Source of the DNA: DATHTS01 sp965219305
Lineage (GTDB): Bacteria > Acidobacteriota > Blastocatellia > Pyrinomonadales > Pyrinomonadaceae
Assembly (NCBI GenBank): GCA_965219305.1
Contig: OZ244725.1
Span: 2,356,001-2,420,000, forward strand
Direction: 5' to 3'
DNA: 64,000 nucleotides
Part shown: piece by piece, positions 9,189 to 17,645 of the stretch
Position numbering within the stretch: the first letter of the stretch is position 1
Layout of the letters: each line of letters opens with the position of its first letter
Program-made: the position numbers and the translations under genes
The notes under the pieces: generated by a model
What the model saw: the letters and a program-made list of their open reading frames with translations, nothing else
The model's database searches: none
What the model was told of the DNA's origin: nothing

Positions 9189-9653
9189 ATGGGAACACGG
9201 CGTAAAGCGCGGGAATGTGCATTGCAGATGTTGTATGCGGCGGATGCCGCGAAAACGATGAGCAATTTTCCGACTGCAAAATTCTGGGAAAATCTCGAAC
9301 CCGAAGTGGACGAGAAAACCCGAGAATTTGCCGATAAAATTGTTCTCGGAACGATTCAGGAACTCGAAGCGATTGATGCGCTTATCAAAAAACGCGCCGA
9401 ACATTGGCGCATCGAACGAATGGCGATTGTTGACCGCAACGTTCTGCGGCTGGCGGTTTACGAATTTGTTTACACCGACACGCCGGCAACCGTCATTATC
9501 AACGAAGCGTTAGAAATAACGCGCCGTTTTTCGTCGCCCGAAGCACCGCAATTTATTAATGGAATTCTGGACGCGGTTAAATTTGACATAACTCACAAAG
9601 ATAATCAGCCGCCGAAAAATAAAAAGGAAAAAATTCACGCTTCATCGAGTTAA
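9189..9653 (+). CDS. nusB: Transcription antitermination factor NusB
   Basis: NusB binds boxA RNA with S10 to promote antitermination of rRNA operons. The 154-residue product starts GTRRKARECALQMLYA and has the family C-terminal block MAIVDRNVLRLAVYEF followed by PATVIINEALEITRRFSSPE and FINGILDAV, all characteristic. The tail after residue 140 is Lys-rich. Position directly after ribH is the usual context. Call is secure. Confidence 0.95.
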   Translation: MGTRRKARECALQMLYAADAAKTMSNFPTAKFWENLEPEVDEKTREFADKIVLGTIQELEAIDALIKKRAEHWRIERMAIVDRNVLRLAVYEFVYTDTPATVIINEALEITRRFSSPEAPQFINGILDAVKFDITHKDNQPPKNKKEKIHASSS

Positions 9654-9785
9654 AATTCTGGAACAAAAGTTCTTTTAGAACTTTCTATAATTAAAGCGGA
9701 AGAAAAAGTGGTCAAGCGCAGAAGCAAGCAATTGGCAAATCGGATTCGACCGTTTTCTATTCACATTTCTCTGTTTTACGCAGCG

Positions 9786-9835
9786 AAGCAAAAGCCGCGA
9801 TTCGATTTAATTTGAGTCGCGGCTTTTGTTTGCTT
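9786..9835 (+). terminator. Intrinsic terminator after ribH-nusB
   Basis: AAGCAAAAGCCGCGA pairs with TCGCGGCTTTTGTTTGCTT around a 16-nt loop, with a T-rich 3' arm. A weaker AAAGTTC/GAACTTT hairpin lies at 9667-9685 right after nusB. The rest of the 214-bp gap to nnr shows no gene. Confidence 0.7.
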
Positions 9836-9867
9836 CCATTACATCATCTGTGGCAAATTGAAAGATT

Positions 9868-11490
9868 ATGCAAAAGGTTTTAACAGCCGAAGAAATGCGC
9901 GAAGTTGACCGCCTGACAACGGAAAAATACGGCATTCCGTCAATTCTCTTGATGGAAAACGCCGCTCACGCCGCCGCGCGAATTATCACGGAAAAACTCG
10001 GCGGTTCGGTTGAAGGAAAATCTTTTTTAATTCTCTGCGGCAAAGGCAACAACGGCGGCGACGGCGCGGCGTTGGCGCGAATTTTATGGACAAAAGGAGC
10101 AGTTGTTTTTGTCCAAATATTTGGTTCGATTGAAAAAACAAAAGATGATGCAAAAATAAATTTCGAGATTTTGGATAAAATTTGGATCAAAAGTAATGGT
10201 AAAATTTCTTTTACTCAAATTGATTCAGTCGAACGATACGCTGAATTTAATTATCCTGAAAATTGGAAAGATTTTGATGTCATTGTAGATGCGCTATTTG
10301 GTACAGGCTTAAATGATCCGGTTAAAAGTCTTTATCAGCGAGTAATTAGACAACTATTTAATTTTAAACAAGAATCTTCCTCAAACATTATTTTTGCGAT
10401 TGATTTACCCTCAGGTTTGAACTCAGACAAGTCAAAAAAAATAGGTGAAAATAATTGGGCAACAGCGACAATAACTTTCACTGCGCCGAAACTTGCCAAT
10501 GTTTTGCCGCCCGCGTCGAATTTTAACGGCGAACTTTTTGTTGCAAATATCGGTTCGCCGCAGGAATTGATTGATAATTCGCCGTCGAAAACTTTTTTAG
10601 CCGAAAAAGAAGATGCGCAAAATTGGCTTGAAAAAACGAAATTTACGAGCGATTCTTACAAAAACAAACGCGGACACGCGCTTTTGATCGTCGGTTCGCG
10701 TGAATACACTGGTGCGGCGGTTTTGGCGGCGAATTCGGCGATGCTTTCGGGCGTTGGTTTGGTGAGCGTGGCGACGAGCGAATCGGCGCAAAATGCGGTT
10801 GCGGCGAAAGTTTTGGAAGAAGTTATCACGCGAGGTTTAAGCGAAACGGAAAACGGCGCGATTTCGGAAAAAGCGTGTTTGGAAATCGAAAAATTGAGCG
10901 AAAAAGTTGATGTTATCGGAATCGGCTGCGGTTTGGGTTCGACGGAAAAAACGACGACAGATTTTGTTCGCGAAGTTATTACGAAAAGAAAAACTCCCGT
11001 CGTCATTGATGCCGACGGTTTGAACTCGCTCGCGCCGTTCGATCTTGAAGGAAGCAAAGAATTTCCATTAATTTTAACGCCGCACGAAGGCGAATTTTTG
11101 CGTCTGCTCGGAACGAAGGACAAAGAAGTTTTGAAAGATCGCGTAAAAGCCGTGCGCGATTTTGCCGAAAAACATCAAGTTATTCTCGTTTTAAAAGGCG
11201 AGCGAGTTTTGATCGGCGCGCCGGACGGAACTGTCGTGATAAATCCGACGGGAAATTCCGGTTTGGGAAAAGCGGGAAACGGCGACACTCTGACGGGAAT
11301 TATTACGGGATTTGTCGCGCAAGCGGTTCAAATGAAAGTTGATATTTTTGAAACGGTCGTCGCGGCAGTTTACATTTCGAGTTTGGCGGGCGACATCGCG
11401 GCAGAAAAATTCGGCAAACGCACGATGCTGGCAAGCGATGTGAGAAATTGTCTGTCGAAAGCGTTTGATTCGCTGAATGCCGACAGCTAA
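9868..11490 (+). CDS. nnr: Bifunctional NAD(P)H-hydrate epimerase / ADP-dependent dehydratase
   Basis: A metabolite-repair enzyme that converts damaged (R/S)-NAD(P)H hydrates back to NAD(P)H. The N-terminal YjeF_N epimerase domain (about 1-225) has GIPSILLMENAA and CGKGNNGGDGAALAR; the C-terminal ribokinase-like dehydratase domain (about 255-535) has KNKRGHALLIVGS, DADGLNSLA, LTPHEGEF and GNSGLGKAGNGDTLTGI. The stretch at about 10090-10480 is visibly richer in A/T and in AAA/ATT/TTA codons than the rest of the gene, as if that part of the epimerase domain had another history. Followed by a foldback repeat and tsaE. Confidence 0.94.
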   Translation: MQKVLTAEEMREVDRLTTEKYGIPSILLMENAAHAAARIITEKLGGSVEGKSFLILCGKGNNGGDGAALARILWTKGAVVFVQIFGSIEKTKDDAKINFEILDKIWIKSNGKISFTQIDSVERYAEFNYPENWKDFDVIVDALFGTGLNDPVKSLYQRVIRQLFNFKQESSSNIIFAIDLPSGLNSDKSKKIGENNWATATITFTAPKLANVLPPASNFNGELFVANIGSPQELIDNSPSKTFLAEKEDAQNWLEKTKFTSDSYKNKRGHALLIVGSREYTGAAVLAANSAMLSGVGLVSVATSESAQNAVAAKVLEEVITRGLSETENGAISEKACLEIEKLSEKVDVIGIGCGLGSTEKTTTDFVREVITKRKTPVVIDADGLNSLAPFDLEGSKEFPLILTPHEGEFLRLLGTKDKEVLKDRVKAVRDFAEKHQVILVLKGERVLIGAPDGTVVINPTGNSGLGKAGNGDTLTGIITGFVAQAVQMKVDIFETVVAAVYISSLAGDIAAEKFGKRTMLASDVRNCLSKAFDSLNADS

Positions 11491-11499
11491 AAATTATTC

Positions 11500-11581
11500 A
11501 TTCTCAATTTTCAATTATACATTATTTCGCAGGCATTTTTCTTAAAAGGCGGATCTCACAAAATAATTGAAAATTGAGAAT
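11500..11581. repeat. Foldback repeat nnr/tsaE
   Basis: Arms of 18 bp (11500-11517 and 11564-11581; core TTCTCAATTTTCAATTA and its exact complement) enclose a 46-nt spacer. It lies 9 bp after the nnr stop and overlaps the tsaE leader. One of the series of gene-end foldbacks in this window. Confidence 0.75.
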
Positions 11582-11590
11582 AGTCCAAAT

Positions 11591-12034
11591 ATGGAGCAGA
11601 CGAAAAATTTTGTTTGTAAAACGCCCGAAGAAACTTTTGAACTCGGCGAATGGCTCGGCAATTTTCTAGAAAGCGGCGATGCGGTTTTGCTGTTCGGCGA
11701 TCTCGGCGCAGGAAAAACTCTTTTTACCAAAGGCATTTTATACGCGCTCGATTTTGATATTGACGAAGTTACGTCGCCGTCTTTTACGCTCGTTAATCTT
11801 TATAAAACCGACGATTTTAATATTTATCATATTGATTTATGGCGCATTGACGAAAAATCGAACGCCGCGTTTGCCGTCGGTTTAGACGAAATTTTTGAAG
11901 ACGAAAAAGCAATCGTCATCTGCGAATGGTCGGAGCGTTTGAAAGATTTTCGTTTTCCGGCAAAAGTCATTAAAGTAAAGATCGAAGGCGACGGCGATGA
12001 TGAGCGAAAAATCTCGGTTGAACCTTTGAATTAG
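11591..12034 (+). CDS. tsaE: tRNA threonylcarbamoyladenosine biosynthesis ATPase TsaE
   Basis: TsaE is the small ATPase that cycles the TsaB-TsaD complex during t6A37 tRNA modification. The Walker A motif GDLGAGKT is at residues 36-43, followed by the family signature DEVTSPSFTLVNLY and a Walker B-like HIDLWRI; the C-terminal VICEWSERLKD is also typical. I choose the ATG at 11591 over an upstream TTG at 11567, because the latter lies within the foldback repeat arm. 147 residues is normal for the family. Confidence 0.93.
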   Translation: MEQTKNFVCKTPEETFELGEWLGNFLESGDAVLLFGDLGAGKTLFTKGILYALDFDIDEVTSPSFTLVNLYKTDDFNIYHIDLWRIDEKSNAAFAVGLDEIFEDEKAIVICEWSERLKDFRFPAKVIKVKIEGDGDDERKISVEPLN

Positions 12035-12159
12035 GAAAAAGATTTGTTTCAATATAAAATCAGAGTTTTGAAATCGAACAATGAAAAAATTCGATATTTG
12101 CCTGATTAAAAATATATAATAAATGTTCTCTCGATCTAAGTAAGTTATCGCTAAATAAT

Positions 12160-14022
12160 ATGTGTGGAATTGTCGGATACGTCGGAAATAAACAAGTTGT
12201 GCCGTTAATAATTGACGGTTTGAGAAAACTCGAATATCGCGGTTACGATTCGGCGGGAATTGCCGTCGTTGATGATGATAATCATCTGGAACTGCGCCGC
12301 GCCGAAGGGAAATTGCGGAATCTCGAAGAATGTATTCGTCTGAATCCTTTGGACGGAAATTACGGAATCGGTCATACTCGTTGGGCAACTCACGGGCGAC
12401 CGACCGAAGAAAACGCACATCCGCACCGCGACCAAAGCGGCAAAGTCGTCGTCGTTCATAATGGAATCGTCGAAAATTATTTGCAGTTAAAAGAACGTCT
12501 GACCGAACTCGGAAGCGTTTTTAAAACCGAAACCGATACGGAAGTCGTCGCGCATCTCATTGGATATTATAAGGAAACGGAAAATCTATCGCTCGAAGAA
12601 GCGGTCAGAAAAGCTGTCAAAGAATTGCGCGGGATTTTCGCGCTTTCGATCATTTCGGTTGACGAACCCGACACGATCATCGCCGTCCGCGAAGGTCCGC
12701 CGGTCGTCATCGGTTTGGGCGACGGAGAATTTTTCGTAGCAAGCGATATTCCGGCGATTCTCCAACACACACGCGATGTTTTTTATCTCGGCGAAAAGGA
12801 AATCGCCGTGCTGACAAAAGATTCCGTGCGCGTTACCGATTACGACGGAAATATTGTTGAACCGAAACAACAGCGCATCACCTGGGATCCGATTATGGCG
12901 GAAAAAGGCGGCTTTAAACATTTCTTGCTCAAAGAAATTTACGAACAGCCGCGAGCCGTGCGCGATACCGTGCGCGGACGTGTTTCGCTCGACACGGGAA
13001 AAATCTATCTCGATGCGATGGATATTTCGGAAGACGATTTTAAGAATTTGCGTTCGATAAAGATCGCCGCTTGCGGAACGTCTTGGCACGCCGGACTCGC
13101 CGCAAAATATATGCTCGAAGAATTGGCGCGTGTTCCGGTCGAAGTTGATTACGCATCGGAGTTTCGCTATCGAAATCCGGTTTTGGACGAATCCGACCTG
13201 CTTATCGTCATTTCGCAATCAGGAGAAACCGCCGACACGATTGCCGCGATGCGCGAAGCTAAAAAAGCGGGCTGTAAAGTAATGGCGATCTGCAACGTGC
13301 AGGGTTCGATGATAACGCGCGAAGCCGACGGCACGATTTTGACGCACGCCGGACCGGAAATCTCGGTCGCTTCAACCAAAGCGTTCACATCGCAAGTTAT
13401 CGCGCTTTACATTTTCGCTCTTCATCTCGGCGAATTGCGCGGCGCGTTGACCAACGAAGAAGTCGTCGAACACGCGCAGGAATTGATCGAACTGCCATTA
13501 AAGATTGAAGAAATTTTGGGCGAAGCCGACGCGATCGAAGAGATGTCGAAGGAATTTTTCCGCGCCACGGATTTCTTATATCTCGGACGCGGAATAAATT
13601 TCCCGGTCGCCCTCGAAGGCGCGTTAAAGCTCAAAGAAATTTCGTATATTCACGCCGAAGGTTATCCGGCGGGCGAAATGAAACACGGTCCGAACGCGCT
13701 GATTGACGAAACTCTGCCCGTCATCATCATTAATACAAAGGAAGAAGGAAACGAAGGTAGCGAACTGCGCTACGAGAAAACGCATTCCAACATCGTCGAG
13801 GTAAAAGCGCGCGACGGGATCATTTTTTCGATCCTGACCGAAGGCGACAAGATGAGTTCAAAAGAATCGAGTTTCGTCGTCGAAATTCCCGCCACGACTG
13901 ACTTGCTCGCGCCGGTTTTGTCGGTCGTCCCGCTTCAACTTCTGGCTTATTATATTTCCGTAAGGTTGGGTTGCGACGTAGATCAGCCGCGCAATCTGGC
14001 AAAATCCGTGACGGTTGAATAA
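12160..14022 (+). CDS. glmS: Glutamine-fructose-6-phosphate aminotransferase (isomerizing)
   Basis: GlmS makes glucosamine-6-phosphate from fructose-6-phosphate and glutamine, the first step to peptidoglycan and other amino sugars. It begins MCGIVGYVG with the N-terminal nucleophile Cys of the class II amidotransferase domain, then GIGHTRWATHGRP and VVHNGIVENY. The two SIS domains follow (CGTSWHAGLAAKYM, VISQSGETADTIAAMREA, EGYPAGEMKHGPNALID) and the conserved C-terminal end DQPRNLAKSVTVE. 620 residues is standard. No glmS ribozyme is evident in the 125-bp leader. A TATAAT-like box lies about 40 bp upstream. Confidence 0.96.
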   Translation: MCGIVGYVGNKQVVPLIIDGLRKLEYRGYDSAGIAVVDDDNHLELRRAEGKLRNLEECIRLNPLDGNYGIGHTRWATHGRPTEENAHPHRDQSGKVVVVHNGIVENYLQLKERLTELGSVFKTETDTEVVAHLIGYYKETENLSLEEAVRKAVKELRGIFALSIISVDEPDTIIAVREGPPVVIGLGDGEFFVASDIPAILQHTRDVFYLGEKEIAVLTKDSVRVTDYDGNIVEPKQQRITWDPIMAEKGGFKHFLLKEIYEQPRAVRDTVRGRVSLDTGKIYLDAMDISEDDFKNLRSIKIAACGTSWHAGLAAKYMLEELARVPVEVDYASEFRYRNPVLDESDLLIVISQSGETADTIAAMREAKKAGCKVMAICNVQGSMITREADGTILTHAGPEISVASTKAFTSQVIALYIFALHLGELRGALTNEEVVEHAQELIELPLKIEEILGEADAIEEMSKEFFRATDFLYLGRGINFPVALEGALKLKEISYIHAEGYPAGEMKHGPNALIDETLPVIIINTKEEGNEGSELRYEKTHSNIVEVKARDGIIFSILTEGDKMSSKESSFVVEIPATTDLLAPVLSVVPLQLLAYYISVRLGCDVDQPRNLAKSVTVE

Positions 14023-14178
14023 TTTACTAAAGTTATTTGTTAAAGTGTATAAAAATAATATGGTCGTAACAAAAAAATAAAGTTGTATAAAAAAATTAAG
14101 AGACTGTAAAGCAGATTCTGTAACTTTTTTTTTACACATACGGGGAAAGTTGTTCCGTGAACCCGATGGCGAAGAGAT

Positions 14179-14735
14179 TCATCGCCGGTTTTGAATCCTC
14201 GCCAGTTTATTTCTTCGAGGCGAATTGCGTGTCGCCCGAGAGACGACTTCTAATGCCGCGTCATTATTCAGGAATACTTTTCGTTTTTTCGTCGCTTTTT
14301 TAATCACCAAATTTAATGATTCGATGGCTTTGGTCGTAATAAATAGCTTTACGAATATCTTCGTGATAATCAAAGATCTTGATTATATTTGCCCAATGCG
14401 CGTTTCACAATTTGGCAATTTGCAGAAATTTTCTCATACCATTTTTCGGCGAATCGCTCAAACTCACGAATTATTTCAGCTTCGGTTATCTACTTTTAAA
14501 TACTTGGTGGATCAGCAATTACAGATTTGTAGTCCTTCCACGACACATAGCGCAGAGAGTTTCTTACCATATGATGATGCAAAAATACACTTTTGCATAC
14601 TAATTCGATCACTTCGGGAAAACCACAGTCACCAAGATGGTTCAATAAAAGTGGATAAGAAACTGTCTTTGGTAGAGTATCGAAGATATATGAGTAAAAA
14701 TACGAAGATGAATTTGAGCGTAACGCTTTAAACAA
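14179..14735 (-). pseudogene. IS256-family (mutator) transposase remnant
   Basis: The C-terminal half of an IS256-type transposase survives on the minus strand in several frames. Visible pieces are CGFPEVIE, HHHMVRNSLRYVSWKDYKSV (14735-14500), then AEIIREFERFAEKWYEKI (about 14495-14440), then FDYHEDIRKA and ITTKAIESLNLVIKKATKKR (about 14360-14270) and the tail ending near 14179. The order and spacing match the IS256 family, where IRKxIYTTNAIESLN is diagnostic. Frameshifts and loss of the N-terminal half show it is dead. An IS3-type remnant begins where it stops. Confidence 0.85.
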
Positions 14736-14739
14736 GGTG

Positions 14740-15734
14740 TTTGAAGGTCAATCGGTCAGATAAGTCGCCGAAGAATTAGGGATTAATGAATCGCTGATTC
14801 ATACTGCTGTAGTAAACGAGTTACTAAAGATAACGGCGACGGCAAGCAAAGCGTAACTGAATTAAGCGAGATCGAAGTCTTGAACAAGCGTAATCTTAAA
14901 AAGGCGGCAATCTATGTATTTTCGGGAGTAGAAAGCTAAAACACTACGTTTTTTAGACGCGTAACGAGTTAATTATCCATTGCGATTGCTGTGCTGGGTG
15001 ACGCAGGCATCTGCTAGCTATGATGAGTGGAGGAAAAATAAGTCAAATCGTCGTTTATTCGACCAAGAAAACTCGCTGACTTAGTGCGAAACTGTTATTT
15101 GCAAAACCGAAGATACGGCTCGCGGCGGATAACCAAAAATTTGGGTCGAAACGGGTTAAAGATCGGACGTTACAAGGTTCGCCGATTGACGATGCAAGAA
15201 AACCTGAAAATTATTATCGTGAAAGCCTTTAAGCCGAAAATGACTGATTCTGTTTGAACAACCGTTGCCCCGAATTTGTTGTCATAAATAAGCATCAGCG
15301 AATACGCGCCGACGAAAAGCATCATTGGCATATTAATTACCTTCGGCTACAGTACGGAAAGTTTTGTTATCTGGCAATGTGGCAGAATTGGTTGATGCGC
15401 CGCATCATCGGCTGGAGTTTATCATTGAAGATGACCGCTTTGGAAAAAGCTATCGAAAAAGAATTGATTATGGGTCGGAGCGATATTCATTCGGATCGTG
15501 GCAGTCAATATGATTCAAATTGATTTCGCCGACTATTGCAGCAACACGACTTTTGCCAATCAATCTCGAGTAAAAAAAATGTTAAGATAACGCATAGGCT
15601 GACGCGTTTCATTTTGCGCTTGAAGACAGAACTAATCGAAGATGGAGAGTTTGAAGATGTGGAACTAGCCCGCAGAAAATTTTCAGTTATATCGAAGGTT
15701 ATTACAATCGGGTGAGATGACATTCGAGATAGAA
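14740..15734 (+). pseudogene. IS3-family transposase remnant (orfA-orfB)
   Basis: Degenerate pieces of an IS3-type element in order: an OrfA helix-turn-helix part (VFEGQSVR, VAEELGINESLI, near 14735-14800) and leucine-zipper-like ELSEIEVLNKRNLKKAAIY (about 14857-14915), then OrfB pieces NRRYGSRRITKNLGRNGLKI (about 15110), WLMRRIIGWSLSLKMTALEK and DIHSDRGSQYDS (about 15390-15520) and the terminal SYIEGYYNRVR (about 15690). HSDRGSQY is the DDE motif block of IS3 OrfB. Stops and frameshifts throughout. An IS4-type element has inserted into its 3' end at 15735. Confidence 0.85.
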
Positions 15735-16886
15735 TTATAACTGATGTTACGCACAAGCCACTGATTTCAAGTTGCTCAATTCCTTAAAAGCAGCTTTCAA
15801 GGCTTGCGTGTAGATTTTTGTTTTCAGGGCAAAATGATTCATTTTCGTGGCGTATTTCAGCTTTTCCAATTTGATATATCCCAACATCGAAGCATATAAA
15901 TGATTCGTTTGCGTTTTTTCCGTCCGCGTTGGCGATTTGGCGATTGAAACATTTTGTTTCAGACTTTTGTGATATTCCTCAACGCTCCACCTTTTTTTGT
16001 AGATTGTTGTCAGTTGGTCATCAGTCAAACTCAAATCATTGCTCACCAAAAATCTGTAACCTGCCCGTTCATCTTTGTTTGTAAGGATTTGTTTGGTCAA
16101 CAAGACTGGAAATTCCAAGTCTTTTAACCAAACCTCCACAGGTTTATTATTCGGTGTTTTCAATTCATCTATTCTTGTCCAATTTCCCGCTCTTCGCTCG
16201 GCTTCACTGACAGCCGCCAGCCGATTGCTCTGCATATCAAAAATGAATATCTTCTTTTTCTGCTTGATAAACCTCATATTTGCCACACTTGCAAACCAAC
16301 TGTCGGCAATAATGTATTTGAACAGCAAGCCATTATTGATTACTTGGGCAATCATTCGGAGCATCAAATCATTTTTTGAAATATCACTTTTGCGCTTCTC
16401 TTTTTTCGTTTTCACATCACAAAAGCGAATCGTCTTTCTGATCGTTTCAAAAGCCACAGGCACTCGTAACGGCTCACTTTCCCCATCTTTCCAACTATGA
16501 TAAAACGCATTCAAGATGTTGATTCCTTTGACGTTCCGCTTCTTTGAATGATCCCAGTGCCAACATATCAAATCGTTTTCATCCGTGTAGGCTTTCTCGA
16601 TAATGACATCATCAAAAATCAAACAAGCATCTTCCGCCTGATGTTTTCTGACCAGCGGTTTGATCGTTTGCCACAAAGTCTTACTGCTGAAATCAGAATT
16701 GCTCAACAACCGCGTCACACTATCGTGCTTGATTTCATTGTCCACCAACCGGGAAAGCCCGGTTGCACTAGTCTGCCCAAAACTCGAAATTAAATAATCG
16801 GTGTATAAATCTAATAAGTTTTCCACCTTTTCAAAATATCATTTCTTTTTGCTCATTTTCTACTTTTTGCGTAACATCAGTTATAA
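15735..16886 (-). mobile_element. IS4-family insertion sequence, apparently intact
   Basis: Inverted repeats CTGATGTTACGCA (15741-15753) and its complement TGCGTAACATCAG (16868-16880) bound a 1140-bp element with one transposase gene. TTATAA on both outer sides (15735-15740, 16881-16886) is the likely target duplication, though because TTATAA is itself palindromic it could instead be part of the repeats. The element sits inside the IS3 remnant, so it is the youngest insertion here. Confidence 0.85.
15747..16826 (-). CDS. IS4-family DDE transposase
   Basis: A full-length 359-residue transposase that would catalyse cut-and-paste movement of the surrounding element. Acidic residues fit the DDE triad: CLIFDDVIIEKAY (first D near residue 72), YIIADSWFAS (second D near 170) and the IS4 signature Y-(2)-R-(3)-E-(6)-K in YKKRWSVEEYHKSLK near 285-299. 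No frameshift or stop interrupts it. The stop lies inside the left end of the element. It may be active; a degenerate relative of its 3' end is seen near 48.7 kb. Confidence 0.88.
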   Translation of the reverse strand: MENLLDLYTDYLISSFGQTSATGLSRLVDNEIKHDSVTRLLSNSDFSSKTLWQTIKPLVRKHQAEDACLIFDDVIIEKAYTDENDLICWHWDHSKKRNVKGINILNAFYHSWKDGESEPLRVPVAFETIRKTIRFCDVKTKKEKRKSDISKNDLMLRMIAQVINNGLLFKYIIADSWFASVANMRFIKQKKKIFIFDMQSNRLAAVSEAERRAGNWTRIDELKTPNNKPVEVWLKDLEFPVLLTKQILTNKDERAGYRFLVSNDLSLTDDQLTTIYKKRWSVEEYHKSLKQNVSIAKSPTRTEKTQTNHLYASMLGYIKLEKLKYATKMNHFALKTKIYTQALKAAFKELSNLKSVACA

Positions 16887-17009
16887 ATAAAAAATGGAGG
16901 AAACAAAAAGACGGCTTTGCATCTAAATTAACTTGACCATTACAAGGATCGGGAAGGCTTTACGGCGAAAGAGAAAAGTCTAAAATCTTCAACAGCGAAA
17001 AAGTAAGCA

Positions 17010-17050
17010 AAGTTTTCAATTTATGAGAATTTCTCATAAATTGAAAACTT
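17010..17050. repeat. 41-bp perfect palindrome upstream of perR
   Basis: Twenty-base arms flank a single central base (17030). The core TTATGAGAATTTCTCATAA is a 9-1-9 inverted repeat, the symmetry of Fur-family operators, and extends outward through TTTTCAAT/ATTGAAAA. It lies between the IS4 element and the perR promoter, about 120 bp from the latter. It could be an operator, an IS end or a terminator; there is no T-run typical of a terminator. Confidence 0.6.
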
Positions 17051-17169
17051 ATTCCTGATACAATAAAAATAAACTTTAGGCATAAAATTTATTAAAAGTG
17101 TACATCGGCATTTGCGCCAAATAATTATTACAGCAGCACTAATTTTGATGTGACGTAATTTTCTGAAAT

Positions 17170-17200
17170 TTGACAAAACCTGTAATTAGAATTATTCTAA
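17170..17200 (+). promoter_or_regulatory. perR promoter with overlapping PerR-box-like operator
   Basis: TTGACA (17170-17175) and TATTCT (17193-17198) have the ideal 17-bp spacing. A perfect 7-1-7 inverted repeat TTAGAATTATTCTAA (17186-17200) covers the -10 box; it differs from the Bacillus PerR consensus TTATAATNATTATAA by one symmetric base pair. This predicts autoregulation of the regulator-peroxiredoxin operon. The ATG follows at 17214. Confidence 0.75.
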
Positions 17201-17213
17201 ATCTAAGTCTGGA

Positions 17214-17614
17214 ATGAATGACGCAGTAAAAAAGATCAATAATTTGGGATTAACAGCGCAGCGCGAAGTTGTTTTGCGGGTTATACTCGCGGCGGAAGAC
17301 CATTTGACGGCGAACGATATTTTCGAGCAATCGAAAAAACTTTTACCGGGAATCAGTTTTGCGACCGTATATAATTCGCTGAAATATCTGAAGGAAAACG
17401 GACATATCGGCGAAATCAATTTCGGCGGCGGCGCGAGTCTTTTGACCGTAAATTGACGCGGCACGATCACGCGATTTGTAATAATTGCGGAAAACTCGTG
17501 GATATGGACTTGGAAATTCCGCCACGACTGATTGCTACGGCAGCGGATTTTTCTAGATTCGCGCCCGAATCTTTTGAATTGATTTTACGCGGACTTTGCC
17601 CGGACTGTAAATAA
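17214..17614 (+). pseudogene. Fur-family (PerR-like) regulator, frameshifted
   Basis: The first frame (17214-17456) gives the winged-helix domain: LTAQREVVLRVILAAEDHLT, then GISFATVYNSLKYLKENGHI and GEINFGGGAS. After GGGAS the frame is lost; the next frame continues at once with FDRKLTRHDHAICNNCGKLV, the usual Fur/PerR dimerisation region with RHDHA and CxxC, and ends LCPDCK at 17614 (second CxxC, structural zinc). One missing base near 17440 (AGTC(G)TTTT) restores a 133-residue protein. Context with peroxiredoxin supports a peroxide sensor. As it stands the dimerisation and metal sites would be lost; a sequencing indel is possible. Confidence 0.85.
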
Positions 17615-17645
17615 TAAATTTATATAGGAATAATTTTAATAATAT

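Noticed and set aside
12035..12159. glmS ribozyme in the glmS leader
   Set aside because: The 125-bp leader is AT-rich and has none of the conserved catalytic core.
14023..14178. Possible tRNA-like or riboswitch structure after glmS
   Set aside because: GGCGA/TCGCC hairpin near 14167-14185 belongs to the end of the IS256 remnant; no cloverleaf or known aptamer.
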